The notes under the pieces: generated by a model | The model's database searches: none | What the model was told of the DNA's origin: nothing | Seen by the model: only the letters and a program-made list of their open reading frames with translations | Position numbers and translations under genes: made by a program | Part shown: positions 52,660 through 63,846 of the stretch, piece after piece | Numbering within the stretch: the first letter of the stretch is position 1 | Layout of the letters: the number at the start of each line of letters is the position of its first letter | From: Adiantum capillus-veneris | Taxonomy: Eukaryota; Streptophyta; Polypodiopsida; Polypodiales; Pteridaceae | Direction: 5' to 3' | Assembly: GCA_014529385.2 (NCBI GenBank) | Contig: CM043942.1 | Coordinates: forward strand, 49,736,274 to 49,800,273 | DNA: 64,000 bases

Positions 52660-53310
52660 ATACAAAGCAAGGGAATCTCTCTGGTTGCAATCACTTATCC
52701 TTACTCTAGGTCCCCTTTTTTTCATCGTGTGTGTGAAGAATCAATCTCTATTTTCGATGGATGGTTTCTCTTGGAAGGAAATCACCTACACTTGCATCTT
52801 ATAGGCATGTGGCATTATGCAAGATGCTAATGCTACCCGTCAAAATTAATGATGATATTGTTTGCTAGGGGCTATTGCAAAGAAACTATGTTTTGGTACT
52901 GCCTAGGTTGACATGTTTGCCAAATATGGTGTACTTTAGAAAGCACAAAAAGTGCTCGAGGAGGTTCCTCTGAGGGGTTCTATCTTGATGCACACCAATT
53001 GCAAGATATTTCCAACAAGGGTATGACTCCTTTTAATAGATGCAAAACGAGGGCGCCTCTCTAGTTGCAATCACCTATACATGCATCTTGAAGGGATGTG
53101 GTAGTATGCAAGATGTTGATTTGGGCAAAAGAATTGAGGATGATATTGTTAGTTAGGGGTTGTTGATAAAGAATGACGTGCTTGGAAATGCCTTGACTGA
53201 CATGTATATTAAGTGTGGTAAACTTTAAAAATCACAAGTGCTTGAGGATCTTCTTATTTGGAACATCGTCTCTTGGAATGCAATGATTGCGGGATGTTGT
53301 AGAAAGAGGA
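52660..53310 (+). pseudogene. Decayed PPR repeats
   Basis: Readable plus-strand pieces of a plant pentatricopeptide repeat protein: VDMFAKYGVL then KAQKVLEEVPLRG (about 52895-52975); ITYTCILKGCGSMQDVDLGK (about 53066-53125); GNALTDMYIKCGKL and NIVSWNAMIAG (about 53190-53300). Stops and shifts interrupt every repeat. The order matches PLS-type PPR arrays, in which a motif starting with TY.CILKACG is followed by ALVDMYAKCG and VVSWNALIAG. Such proteins normally edit or process organelle RNA. This copy cannot. Confidence 0.6.
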
Positions 53311-53882
53311 GGGGGGAAGAGGAGAAGTGTGTGTGTTAGGAGCAAGAGAAAGAAGGCATGGGGCCATCCAAGGAGGGGGGAGGCCTCATGTGTAGAGTTA
53401 CGAATACGGCATGAGATTGATTTTTATTTTATTTTTTGGGGGGCGGGGGATATTCCTACCTATTGGACTTTTCTAAAGATAGAGCCTGTAGTAGGTGCAC
53501 CATTAGTACGTCAGTAAGTTGCTCCAATTTTGAAGTGTATTAAATTAGGAGGAATCTTAAAAGATACCCTCTTTGTGATCAAAGTGGAAAAGTAGAGACC
53601 TACCAGGTGTCATAGGCAGATGGCAAGCAACTTGTGGTAGGTGGACGGCGAGGGAAATTTTACAAAGGAGGCAGGTGGCAGGGCACAAGAGGACATAGCT
53701 GGCAGCAAAGGCGAGATAGCTACCACGTGACCAAATGTAGGTAGGCGAGAGCAGATGGAGAGTTTTTAAGAGAAGAGTGTATTTTGGAAAGGGCGCTTGA
53801 AGATGACATATATATTCCTGAACCTTTCTCGAAGGAAGCATTAGAGCCATTGTAATGGACTCATATTCTAGAAACCTTAGAT
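53311..53882. other. No recognisable feature
   Basis: Contains a short G-run (GGGGGGCGGGGG, about 53439) and a 97-codon minus-strand frame (53557-53850) without family resemblance. Nothing else supported. Confidence 0.4.
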
Positions 53883-54323
53883 GTGTGTGCTATCTCAGAT
53901 GGTCCCACAACAAAATTCTACGATAAGGATGGATATGATGTGGTTTTGTGTTTTATGGTCAATACAATCCTAGGAAAGGTTTCCTTAGAACATCCCAGGG
54001 GTGATAGATTGATCAAACAAGAGGTTGAAGAGTTTTATGACTCTTCGGAGCATTTTGCAGGAGAGGATGACGTAGACAATGAATGCTTTGATAACTTGAG
54101 TGACCAAGAAGAAACTATAGTAGACATCCGGTTTTACAATTTTTCAACCAAAAACCTAAACGTCTATTTTGAAGATCCATTTTTTGTACTTATCGTAGAT
54201 ATGGTGATGCCATGGAATTATATGAGAGTCTTTATGAGTTTAGTTTGTGGCCTTTTTAGCTTGGTATGTCAGGCACATGTACATGTGCGTCAAGTCACCC
54301 AGCTAGTAGGTCAGCCGTTATAG
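53883..54323 (+). CDS. Unidentified 146-codon ORF
   Basis: An open frame with an acidic middle part (SSEHFAGEDDVDNECFDNLS) and a hydrophobic C-terminal third. The first codon ATG lies in poor context. There is no recognised domain and no neighbouring exon. Its length is above chance for this AT-rich region, but it could be spurious or a retroelement remnant. Confidence 0.25.
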   Translation: MCAISDGPTTKFYDKDGYDVVLCFMVNTILGKVSLEHPRGDRLIKQEVEEFYDSSEHFAGEDDVDNECFDNLSDQEETIVDIRFYNFSTKNLNVYFEDPFFVLIVDMVMPWNYMRVFMSLVCGLFSLVCQAHVHVRQVTQLVGQPL

Positions 54324-55049
54324 GGGCAAGTGTGTGCAGTTTGATTTTTTTTTTTATATGCCCCTAATCTATGTATATGAGATGTGAGTTTTAAGCAAGC
54401 ACTGTGGTATCTTATTATCAAAATTTTGTAGTTTTTTTGTCGTTATAATTCTTTTGTCCTCAACTAACTTCTCTCTATGTAGTAGTGCTATATAGCTTGT
54501 TGTTTGCATCAATTTTTCACATAGTAATGCATAGATTCAAACATTGACATCTTCAAAAAATTTGTTGTAAAAAAATTAGAATTTTTTTAAACCTTGAAAG
54601 CATCCCTTTTGGATTTGTTCTTTAGAAGCTATAGTATGTTCCCTGCAGGGTACATGATATGGTAGCCTGCATGCAATTTGATCTAGAGCAAGTTGTGAAA
54701 GCTTACATGCTTTGTGACATATGTAAAATTTGAAATTATGGTTTTTCAAAATGGAGAAGATCTTTTTTCAAGTGCATTGGTTGGTATGTGGTGTAAATCC
54801 ATGCTAGGGCAGGTGCTTCTTCCTAGTTTCCATGGTGGTCTTCTAAGTTGGCATGTGCTTGTAAATTCCCACGGGATCACTTGTCTTTGACTTGTGGTTT
54901 TGTGGAGTTATTTTGATATGGTTTGTGGTGATGAATTTGCATATTGAGGACTATTGGGATACATTGTTGTAGAGGTGCCCTTGTTCTTGTTTTCTTAACA
55001 GTGTTTTGATGCCCTCCACCGCAAAACTCTTTCACGTGACCTTCAAGTT
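54324..55049. other. No recognisable feature
   Basis: AT-rich, no ORF, repeat or RNA gene noticed. Confidence 0.4.
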
Positions 55050-55620
55050 ATAGGTTTTGATTGATGTGATAGCAGAATTTCCAATTTTTTATGGTAATGT
55101 AGGCGAGGATGTTGATGCATTCATTGAAAAGATGGAGTTTTCTTGTTTGATTACAAATCAAGAAGATCCATTGGTTATGCTGAATATATATATACTTTTT
55201 GCTTGAAAGAGAATGCAAGGACATGGTACAATGAATATAAATTGTAGTTGAAATCATCTCGATCTCCATGGTGATGACTGACAATGCAATTAAGAAGGAT
55301 TTTCTTGAGAGGTTTAAGAAGGTGAGGATCTAGAGAAGGTAGGTATTTGTGTCAAGAGCCTTATGCAAGGTGAACATGAAACAATGGATATGCATGTGAG
55401 GTAGTTTAATGAGTTATGGAGAAAATGTTGTAATGTTTTAAGAAATGAGTCCTCCTCTTATGCTTGAATTGACCATGTTTATGCTAATCTTAAGGGTTGA
55501 TTTGAGATTCAAAGTTGAGCTAAAAAGGTGGCTTACATTTGAGGATGTAGTAAAGGTTGCAAAGCATGAGGAATGGACACTAGAGAGGTTGAGAGGCTTG
55601 GATTGCATGTGATGTGAAGC
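55050..55620 (+). pseudogene. Decayed Ty3/Gypsy gag-like sequence
   Basis: Plus-strand pieces in several frames read like a Retrotrans_gag domain: FYGNVGEDVDAFIEKMEF, CLKENARTWYNEYKL, DFLERFKK, MHVRQFNELWRKCCN and TFEDVVKVAKHEEW. Their order and spacing fit gag. Frameshifts and stops separate them. It is not close to the Gypsy-1/2 gag. No LTR or pol is attached. Confidence 0.45.
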
Positions 55621-56770
55621 CAAAGGTTTCTCCATGCATTGATGTATATACAAAGAGAGCCTCTAATTCAATATTATATCATGGTGTTTGTCTTGCAAAA
55701 GAACAACAAGCATATAATGAGGAGAAAGATGATAAGAAGAATGTACAAATCATGTCATCCTTGTTGTCCTTTTCCACTTAATGGTGCTTCACATGGCAAA
55801 GATGATGTTTCGATGGATGTGAAAATGAATGGAAAGGAAAAGAATGAAATTAGTGAAGTTCCAAAAAGGATCATGATGAGAATCAAGATATGGATGCCAT
55901 AAATGTCATGTCTACTATATGCACGTGCATTGGAAGAGGAGCTTGTATGATGCTAAAGTGGATATAGATTGCCCCTCTCCTTTATGTTTTAGTTGAAAAG
56001 GACTTGCACATCAACAAAGCTTTTCATGTGCAAGAGGATTATACCCAAGAAGAGGCTTCTCAAGTATATTGTATGGTTGGGTCTACGACAAAAAATGATG
56101 TTGCTATTGAACATGCTGTGGACCTTGGAATGAGGAGACTATCCATAAGTAATTTCATGATTCTATCTATGATGATGTAGGTAGCCATGCTGTCAATGAT
56201 GAAGTGCATAAGATGGTTCTTGAGGCTATGTGGGAAGCCATGGAAATGTAATTTGATGCGTAATGATAATATGGTTCATGGTAACTTTCTAGATCCTCTT
56301 TTGCTAAGGAGATTAAGCTATGTGTAGAAGATGTCTTACCTTAAGCTGGACACTTTTGAAATGAATAATTTTTTTTTAATGGGTGAAGAATATGATTTGG
56401 TTATGCATAAGTATATGATGATGCTTGATGAAAAGGTTGATGCCATTTTTAAGGGGATGGTAAAGGATGATGTCCATGATATGATGAGTGAGGAGACTCT
56501 ATATATGGTATTTGTGAATACTATTTTTTATTTCCAAGGGGAATAGATGGCATATATATTCCATGGTTTGATGTCGGAAACATTAACTTGGGTGCTTTAA
56601 CTTTATGAAGTTGTAGCATGTGTTTTATGGCCATTTGATCTAGGTGACCATGAAATTGTTTGCTACTAATGAGCATGAATGTTCTAGTAGGCTTTGGGGT
56701 TGGCAAACTATGTTGCGTGCATTTTATATGCGAGCTTCTTTTTTCGTGCAGCCTACCTTGATTATAAACT
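55621..56770. other. No supported gene
   Basis: Contains two short plus frames (55639-55902; 56331-56546, Met- and Asp-rich) that may be further decayed retroelement sequence after the gag-like stretch. No family recognised. Confidence 0.3.
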
Positions 56771-56774
56771 TCGG

Positions 56775-56777
<3 letters not shown>

Positions 56778-56811
<34 letters not shown>
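56778..56811. repeat. (GA)n microsatellite
   Basis: About 17 AG units. A second tract lies at 57161-57195. Reading frames through them (ERER repeats) are not genes. Confidence 0.9.
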
Positions 56812-57157
56812 AGTCCCAAAATGGCACCTCATGCAAAGCTTGAAAAATGGCATCACTTTTTATTTAAGAGTGAAAGAGAGAAGTTTTGTTGATTCTTCAA
56901 AATGTGTAGCACCTATTGGATCAAACAAAAATAAATTCAATCAATAATAAGATGGCCATCCCTTTGAAAATCCAAGTCAAAGCTCTACCTCATGCGACAC
57001 ACTTGCTATTCTGTGCCCTCATCCCCACCTTGCACACACACAGGTGGAGAGGTGCCTCCCCCAAACCCTATCCTTGCAACCTCTTTGTCCCAAAACTCTT
57101 CCCTCGTGGAGACACATATTGTGCCCTCTCCTTGGCCCCACCTTGCACACACATAGT

Positions 57158-57160
<3 letters not shown>

Positions 57161-57195
<35 letters not shown>
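57161..57195. repeat. (GA)n microsatellite
   Basis: About 17 AG units within otherwise unremarkable sequence. Confidence 0.9.
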
Positions 57196-57197
<2 letters not shown>

Positions 57198-58095
57198 TTA
57201 AGCACCGGGAATAGAAAAAGAGGCAAAGGCTTTGATCAGGCGAGAGGGAGAGAGAATCTACTAAAGTATCTTTGATTTTCTCTTTTTTTTGGTTGTGGTG
57301 CAAACATACTACAATCCACATATTCCTATTAGACAAATTTTTGGAGATTCAATTTGTGTGCAAGTCTTATTTTATTCAATCGCACTCTGTAGCAATGGCT
57401 CACAATTGAGCTCAAAACCTTGAATGTTAGACAAAGACACTAGCCTAAACCATTGTAGCGCAAGAGAGGCATGCCTAGTATATGAGCCTTGCATGATTAA
57501 AAGAAATCACACTACACCTGCACCACCGCATGGCAGTCTCCTCATTCATGCAGCCTCCATGTTTGTGCAACCACCTTTGCCACTTGCCTCCCTCACCAGG
57601 GCTACCACTTTTCATCACTTTGCCTTTTTCCATTTCATCCAAATGCATGTATCTTCCAAGATATTTCCTAATAAACCAATTCCCAAAATTTGAACCACAT
57701 AACTATGTGCTTTTTCATAAGCAAGTTAATGAGGATACAAGCTTGTCAATACCACTTTGTGATTAATACAAATTTACAATAGATATAGATACTTGGATTT
57801 GCTGATGTTAGATACACCTTACAACAAATCGACATGGTTAATGCTTGAGACTTGGAATGGTTAATCCTAGTCTTTACACTAGAGGTAAGACTCTACTGCT
57901 ACAAGTCATGACCACAATCACTTTGGAGGGATGTAGATGACCAACATTCTCCCAAAATGTTGATGATGATTAGGATGACAATTGGTAATGTATTTTCCCC
58001 TCTCACTCTAGCCCACCTTCTTCATTCCAACCACTACCTCTTCTTCTAATGACACTGATTGAATCATTCTCTGCTTGGCTCATAATAAGGTTCTT
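57196..58095. other. No recognisable feature
   Basis: Short ORFs only, with no repeat or gene signature. Confidence 0.4.

Positions 58096-58148
<53 letters not shown>
58096..58148. repeat. (CT)n microsatellite
   Basis: About 26 CT units. Confidence 0.9.
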
Positions 58149-58150
<2 letters not shown>

Positions 58151-58307
58151 GAAGAGTTTCAATCATAATAGATTGCATAATATTAATAATGTCTCCCTAC
58201 CTCTATATCATGCTTGTGTCACACTAGAGACAACTAGAGAATAGGGCATATCACCATCCTTTATTATATGGGGACAATATATGGGGACAACCTATGTGGA
58301 ACCTTGG

Positions 58308-58480
58308 ACATGCAAGAAAGAGGAGGAGTGCATAACTTGGTGGTTTTCAATAGTCCCATTGACAACACAATTATCTTGAAAAGACAAGAGAGGAGGAGGG
58401 CATAACTTGGTGGTTGTCAGTAGTGCCATTGACAACATACTTGAGTTTGAAAAGGCAAGAGAGGAGGAGGAGAGGAGGAG
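58308..58480. repeat. Imperfect tandem duplication of about 75 bp
   Basis: A block reading GGAGGAG(T/G)GCATAACTTGG, TGGTTxTCAxTAGT and then CATTGACAACA occurs twice (about 58321 and 58394). A third partial GAGAGGAGGAG start follows near 58459. Confidence 0.7.
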
Positions 58481-58608
58481 ATAGATGTTGTCAATAGGGT
58501 AGTGAAACAATGGGTACAATGGCTACACAAGATTCTATGCAGGGGTAGTTGCATCCATGTCATGGGACAACCATGGATGTTAACCCAAAATGTCGGGAAC
58601 TCAATTTT

Positions 58609-58952
58609 TGTTGAAGATGATGAAACAGGAAACAGAAGGAAGATAGCAACTCAGAGTAGGAAGAAGATGGAGAAGGAGAAGACAATGAAATAGGAAACAG
58701 AAGGAAGATAGCAGCTTAGAGTAGGAAGAAGATGGAGAAGGAGAAGACACAGAGCTTGCGTACGAGATCTCTGTAGTCTATCTCTCTGTATTAGAATAAT
58801 AGAGTATTTACAAACTCATAGCTACAAAGCTTATATGAGACCCTAAGAGATAAGTGTCCTTTCACACCAGATGTCTAGGGGGAAAAACCCCAGTGGGACA
58901 AAAGTGCCCCTAGCGAAGCGCGTATACACACTAACACTACTACATGTCTACA
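58609..58952 (-). repeat. Copia-3 3' LTR with internal 65-bp duplication
   Basis: 344 bp versus 279 bp for the 5' LTR. The difference is one extra tandem copy of a 65-bp block (starts 58622 and 58687), so the duplication occurred after insertion. Confidence 0.92.
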
Positions 58953-58999
58953 AATCCCCCCTGTAGTGATAGTGTGAATCCGTACAAGGTAGCAGATCA

Positions 59000-60643
59000 T
59001 CATGTGTATGAGAGTAAGGCCAAAGCTTTTCGGAAAGCTTCAAACTTTTCTCGTGATAACGCCTTCGTAAATAGATGTGCAATGTTATCCTGTGTAGGAC
59101 AGTAAGTTAGTGTGATCTCCCTTGCATGTAGCCTTTCCTTGACATAGTGGTAGTGAACCTCTATGTGCTTTGTTCTTGCATGAAAAACTGGATTCCTTGC
59201 AACTGCCATAGCACTCTGACTGTCAGTGAAAATGGTGGTGTGTGTCCGTTGACACTCACAAAGATCTGCCAATAACCTGCGTATCCATACACAATCAACT
59301 ATTGTCGTGAAAGCTGCCCTGTACTTAGCTTCACAAGTTGATGTAGCCACTGTGGGTTGCTTCTTGCTTAGCCAAGATATACATGCATTTCCCAAGAAAA
59401 AACAATTCCCACTTGTGGAATGTCATGTGTCAAAATCACCAGCCCAATCTGAATCGCTGTAACCAAGAAGCTGCATAGAACTGTGCTTTCCATACATATC
59501 CCCCCTTGGAAAGAACATGGAAAGATTAGGGGTACCTGAAAGGTAACGAAGTATGCGCTTCATAGCCTGCCAATGATGCATACCTGGGCTGTACATAAAT
59601 CTGCTTGCTTGTGAAACCCCAAATTGAATGTCTGGATGAGTGTTGCCTGCCAAATATATCAAGCAACCAACCACTGCTCCGTAAGTATATACATCAAAAG
59701 GTTCTCCAGCATCGTGCATGCTCAACTTTGATCTAGTTTCTACGGGTGTAGAGATTGGTTTACAATTTTTCATACCAAACTTGTCCAAAATTTTATGCAA
59801 ATATTTTGCCTACAACATGTATATGCCATCCTCTGATTGTACAAATTGAATACCCAAGTAATAATGTAGCAAACCAAGATCAGACATCTCAAAAAAAATT
59901 TCTCAAAGCATATTTAAACGCTTCAATTTCATCTGTAGTATTGCCTGTAAGAAGCATATCATGCACATAAAGTGTTAGCATAATGAGAACTCTATCTCTC
60001 TTTTTGACATACAAAGTACTTTTTGTTGGACTATTCTGAAATCCCTGGCCAATCAAATAAGTATGTATCTTCTCATACCATGCTCTTGGAGCCTGTTTGA
60101 GACCATACAAAGCTTTACGCAATCTACATACCTTTTGCTCTTGACCTTTTACAACAAAACCACTTGGTTGACTTACATAAACTTCTTCTTGAAAATCACC
60201 ATTCAAAAAGCAGTTTTGATATCCAACTGATGCACTTTCCAACCATGATGAGCAGCAATTGCAACTAGTGATCTAACTGTGGACGCACGAGAAGTAGGAG
60301 CAAAGGTTTCATTCATAATCTATGCCTTTCTGTTGCGCATAGCCTTTTGCCACAAGCTTTGCTTTGTATCTGTCAACAGTACCATCTTGTTTCCTTTTTA
60401 CCTTAAATGCCCACTTTGTACCAATAGGCTTTTTACCTGTAGGCAAGTCCATAGATCCCATGTATGATTCTTATGAATAGAATCAATTTCTTGCTGCATA
60501 GCATCTTTCCACTGAAAAAACTCTAAAGCTTGTTCAAATGAATCAGGCTCATATGCATCACAAAGAGTGCTAAAGCAAGCCAAATCTACTTGCTCTCTGC
60601 CAAAAGTAGTACCATCACGTGTTTTTTCGTGGTAACGGTGCAT
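59000..60643 (-). pseudogene. Copia-3 reverse transcriptase and RNase H
   Basis: Frames 60643-60398, 60242-59889, 59800-59423 and 59395-59000 give, in order: the pre-RT segment (WKDAMQQEIDSIHKNHTWDL); RT palm (LYGLKQAPRAWYEKIH) with catalytic box YVHDMLLTGN, in which the first catalytic Asp of YVDD is His; the RT end (GYSDSDWAGD); and RNase H (STCEAKYRAAFTTIVDCVWI, FTDSQSAMAVARNPVFHART). Multiple shifts and the lost Asp make it inactive. Confidence 0.88.
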
Positions 60644-61736
60644 CCAACTTGCTATCCTGCAAAGTTTTTTGAACCCATTTAGGCAAGGTTATTTCTTCCC
60701 CTGAGAACTTCTTGCTCTTCACGCACAATTTCCTCTACATCGTGAGGTGTCACATGCTGATCAAAAGAATGATCAAGATTATCAACCTATTGTGATTCTT
60801 GATTCTCCACAAAAGAAGGAAGCAAACCTTCAAATACATCATGTGTCTTGCATATGAGGTACATCAAAAGCAACCATAGGTTGAGCAGTAGTTTCTGCAA
60901 AAATTACATCACGACTTTCAAAAAACTTGTTGTAGCAAGATGTAAAGTATATAACCATTACTTCCACTACTGTACCCCACAAATATACATTTGATTGCCT
61001 TATCATCAAGCTTCCCAACGTAACTGTTGAGGGATGTGAGCATAAGCAAGACAACCAAAAACACGAAGATAACTGACTGAAGGTTTTCTGTCATACCAAG
61101 CTTCATATGGAGTAAATGGTCTTCAAGGCACGAGTAGGACCCCTGTTCAAAACATGTGTTTCACAAGCAACTGCCTCCATCCATAGCTTTATGAGGCAAA
61201 ACTCTTAGCCTTGAGCATACATCTAGCCGTCTCCATTAAAGACCTGTTCTTCCTTTCTGCAACACCATTCTGTTGTGGGTGTTATGGCATAGTGCATTGG
61301 TGTTTAATGCCTTTCTTTCCCAAAAAATCCTTAAATGCACCTGACATGTATTCACCTCCTCGATCGGTACGAAGAGTCTGTACTTTGCAACCTGTTTCAT
61401 TTTCAACATGGCGACATAATGTTGAAAAATTGCAAACACATCTGACTTTGCTTTGAGTAGATACACCCAACAAAAAACATCAATGAAGGTCACAAATTAA
61501 AGGCTGTTTCCCATAGATGGCGTCCTCATAGGACCACATACATCACTGTGTACAAGCTGCAACTTTCGTGTCCCTCTAACAGAACCATCCTGCGAAAATG
61601 CAAATCTGTGCAGAACGCAACCTTCACATACATGTCTTGGTGGCATCTCCAATAAAGACAAATCATGCACCATATTATGACGTTGTAAAGTCATCAAACT
61701 GCCATAACCAACATGCCCAAATCTAGCATGCCCCAC
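60644..61736 (-). pseudogene. Copia-3 integrase
   Basis: 61736-61497 has a GAG-pre-integrase HHCC region (ARFGHVGYGSLMTLQRH, CEGCVLHRFAF) and HSDVCGPM, carrying the first catalytic Asp. 61493-61236 and 61473-61282 carry the next part (LRTDRGGEYMSGAF, second Asp). Sequence about 61106-60839 holds the C-terminal portion (KAIKCIFVGYSS). Frames switch repeatedly. Confidence 0.83.
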
Positions 61737-61794
61737 TCAGCATCCTGCATGGCCCCGAGTCTTGTTTCTGCAATACATCACTGAATCTGCCTTT

Positions 61795-62499
61795 TCATAA
61801 CGATCTAGCACATATAAGTCCATTTTCCAGTGTACCTGTAGTGATAAGAGAATAACCATTCTCTCGATCTCGTACAACACGTCTGTCATCCTCAAAAATG
61901 ACCCGAAGACCATTTTTTGCAAGAGAGAATACAGACAACAAATTCTTCTTGATCCCTGGAACATATAAGACATCTGGCAAGCATAAATCAGAACCATCTG
62001 AAATGGTAATCAAAATCTTACCAACGCCTTTGATTGGATAAGAAGCATTATTTGCACATGTCACCTTCTTTCCTGTTGGAGCTGCATCCAATGAACAAAA
62101 CAAATCCTTCCTTGAAGTAATATGCCTGGATGCACCACTATCAAAGTACCAAATCATTTGTGTCTCGTCAACACTGTAAGCAGAAAAATCTGAACATACT
62201 AAGAAAGCATAAGAATCCTGCACAAAGTTTGCAGACTCTTCTTTAGCTGTAGAAGAATCACTAGAAGCTGAAACAACCAAACTTGACTCTTTCTTCTTTT
62301 CTTTAGCAATTCGCTTTTTACACTCACTAATGTAGTGACCAGGTTTCTTGCAGTAGTGACATTTACCTTTCTTCTTGGACTTGTCGGAATCACCTTTAGA
62401 CTTCTCTGAAGACTGTCCTGCACCAGACTTGGAGTGATGAGCACTCTCTTTACCCTTGTTTTTGTTCTGTACAACAAGAGCATGATCCATACCATCCAC
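61795..62499 (-). pseudogene. Copia-3 zinc knuckle and protease
   Basis: A 235-codon frame, part of the gag-protease polyprotein. It has a Lys/Ser-rich linker, zinc knuckle CHYCKKPGHYISECKK (about residues 47-62), and a protease with WYFDSGASRHIT at about 115. The sequence ending LPDVLYVPGIKKNLLSV is typical of Copia proteases. It is separated from gag by a frame break near 62500. Confidence 0.88.
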
Positions 62500-62532
62500 C
62501 TATAAAGACTTGTTCTTACGTGATTGATCCTC

Positions 62533-63168
62533 CTACAATACCAAAGCCACTAACTCTTCAAAATGAAGAGGCTCAGGATTAGCTCGTAAAGACAGAGTCA
62601 AAGAAGTTTGAAAAGTCAAATAAGATGGTGGTAGTGAATTGAGTGTTTTGGAAACCAAGTCCTTCTCTGGAATCACTTTGTCAATGCTAAGAAATTGCTC
62701 TTTAAGATCCTTGATTTTTATAAGATGCTCGACGATATCGTCACCTTCGTCCATCTGTATTTTGTTAAGTTGTTTCTTCAAAAACTCTATTCTGGCAGCG
62801 TTTCTTCCTCCAAACATAGCTTGCAGAGTGTCCCAAGCATCCTTAGAAGTTTTGCAAGATCTGATATGTGGTGTGATTGTCCTCTTTATGGTTAAGGCAA
62901 TCACAACCATAGCTTGTGCATCTTTAGTATCCCATTTCTTTTGCTCTGGAGTGACTTGTAAGGGTCCTGCACCAACAGCTGCACCAGGACCAGGCGTGGC
63001 AGGTGCAATGCTACCTTGAAGAACTTCATCTCCACATACATAATCCCACAATCTTTTACCAACCAAAATATTTTTGGCCATAAAAGACCAAAGAGAATAG
63101 TTGGTACTATCCAATTTGTCTTCGGATGTAAACGCACCAAAAATCTCTTTCTCCGTAGATTGAGCCAT
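62533..63168 (-). pseudogene. Copia-3 Gag N-terminal region
   Basis: ATG 63168 (MAQSTEKEIFGAF) is preferred; an upstream in-frame ATG lies at 63183. The frame covers the UBN2-type Copia gag: TNYSLWSFMAKNILVGKRLW, then SKDAWDTLQAMFGGRNAARI and DLVSKTLNSLPPSYLTFQTS. It stops at 62533, about 10 codons before the zinc-knuckle frame begins. Otherwise it is intact over 211 codons. Confidence 0.88.
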
Positions 63169-63189
63169 ACTGTGGATGCACACAAGAGA

Positions 63190-63553
63190 GCAAAAGAACC
63201 TCCAAGAGATTCACAAATCTCCTCTCCAATGCAAGAAAAACTCTACACAAAATCTCAGCACAAAGCTAAGACAAGCTGCGTCCCAAAAGAACTGTTTACT
63301 TGAAGAAAATTTGTCAAAAAGCACACCCTCTTGATCTAAATGCCTCCGAAAAGTAACTTCTGCTACGCTGCTCAGAACAAAATTCTGAGGGCTCGAACGG
63401 CTTCAAAAGGGGGGTAAAACCTCAGGTCGCCTTTTGAGAATACTCCCGGAACGTCGAGGATGCTCCCACGAGCAAATTTTCCGAAAACTGCCTGAAAACT
63501 GCGATTGCGCGCGCGGACGCAAAAACGCAAGTAGAGGCCCTGGAAATCACCTT
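63190..63553 (-). other. Copia-3 leader with conserved hairpin
   Basis: On the minus strand, after the PBS, it contains GTTTTACCCCCCTTTTGAAG followed by hairpin CTCAGAA-TTTTG-TTCTGAG (63371-63389). This is the same order and spacing as in Copia-2 (21645-21695). It also shares ACGTTCCGGGAG upstream of the block. Confidence 0.75.
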
Positions 63554-63565
63554 GCTCTGATACCA
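63554..63565 (-). other. Copia-3 primer binding site
   Basis: The minus strand reads TGGTATCAGAGC two bases inside the 5' LTR, complementary to initiator Met tRNA. Confidence 0.92.
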
Positions 63566-63567
63566 AT

Positions 63568-63846
63568 TGTTGAAGATGATGAAACAGGAAACAGAAGGAA
63601 GATAGCAACTCAGAGTAGGAAGAAGATGGAGAAGGAGAAGACACAGAGCTTGCGTACGAGATCTCTGTAGTCTATCTCTCTGTATTAGAATAATAGAGTA
63701 TTTACAAACTCAGAGCTACAAAGCTTATATGAGACCCTAAGAGATAAGGTGTCCTTTCACACCGGATGTCCAGGGGGAAAAACTCAGTGGGACAAAAGTG
63801 CCCCTGGTGAAGCGCGTATACACACTAACACTACTACATGTCTACA
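63568..63846 (-). repeat. Copia-3 5' LTR
   Basis: 279 bp, TGTAGACATGTAG...CATCTTCAACA on the minus strand. It matches 58609-58952 except for the 65-bp duplication and scattered substitutions. Confidence 0.93.

Larger units (their letters stand above)
58609..63846 (-). mobile_element. Copia-3, decayed Ty1/Copia element
   Basis: 5238 bp on the minus strand with perfect target duplication ATTTT (58604-58608 and 63847-63851). The 5' LTR is 63568-63846, the PBS 63554-63565, the 3' LTR 58609-58952, and the polypurine tract ACAGGGGGGATT is at 58953-58964. The interior encodes gag, zinc knuckle, protease, integrase, RT and RNase H in Copia order across many frames. Its leader shares the hairpin block with Copia-2 although LTRs and proteins are divergent. 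Confidence 0.93.

Noticed and set aside
56916-57275. 119-codon ORF ending in Glu-Arg repeats
   Set aside because: It runs through a (GA)n tract and shows no protein family features outside it.
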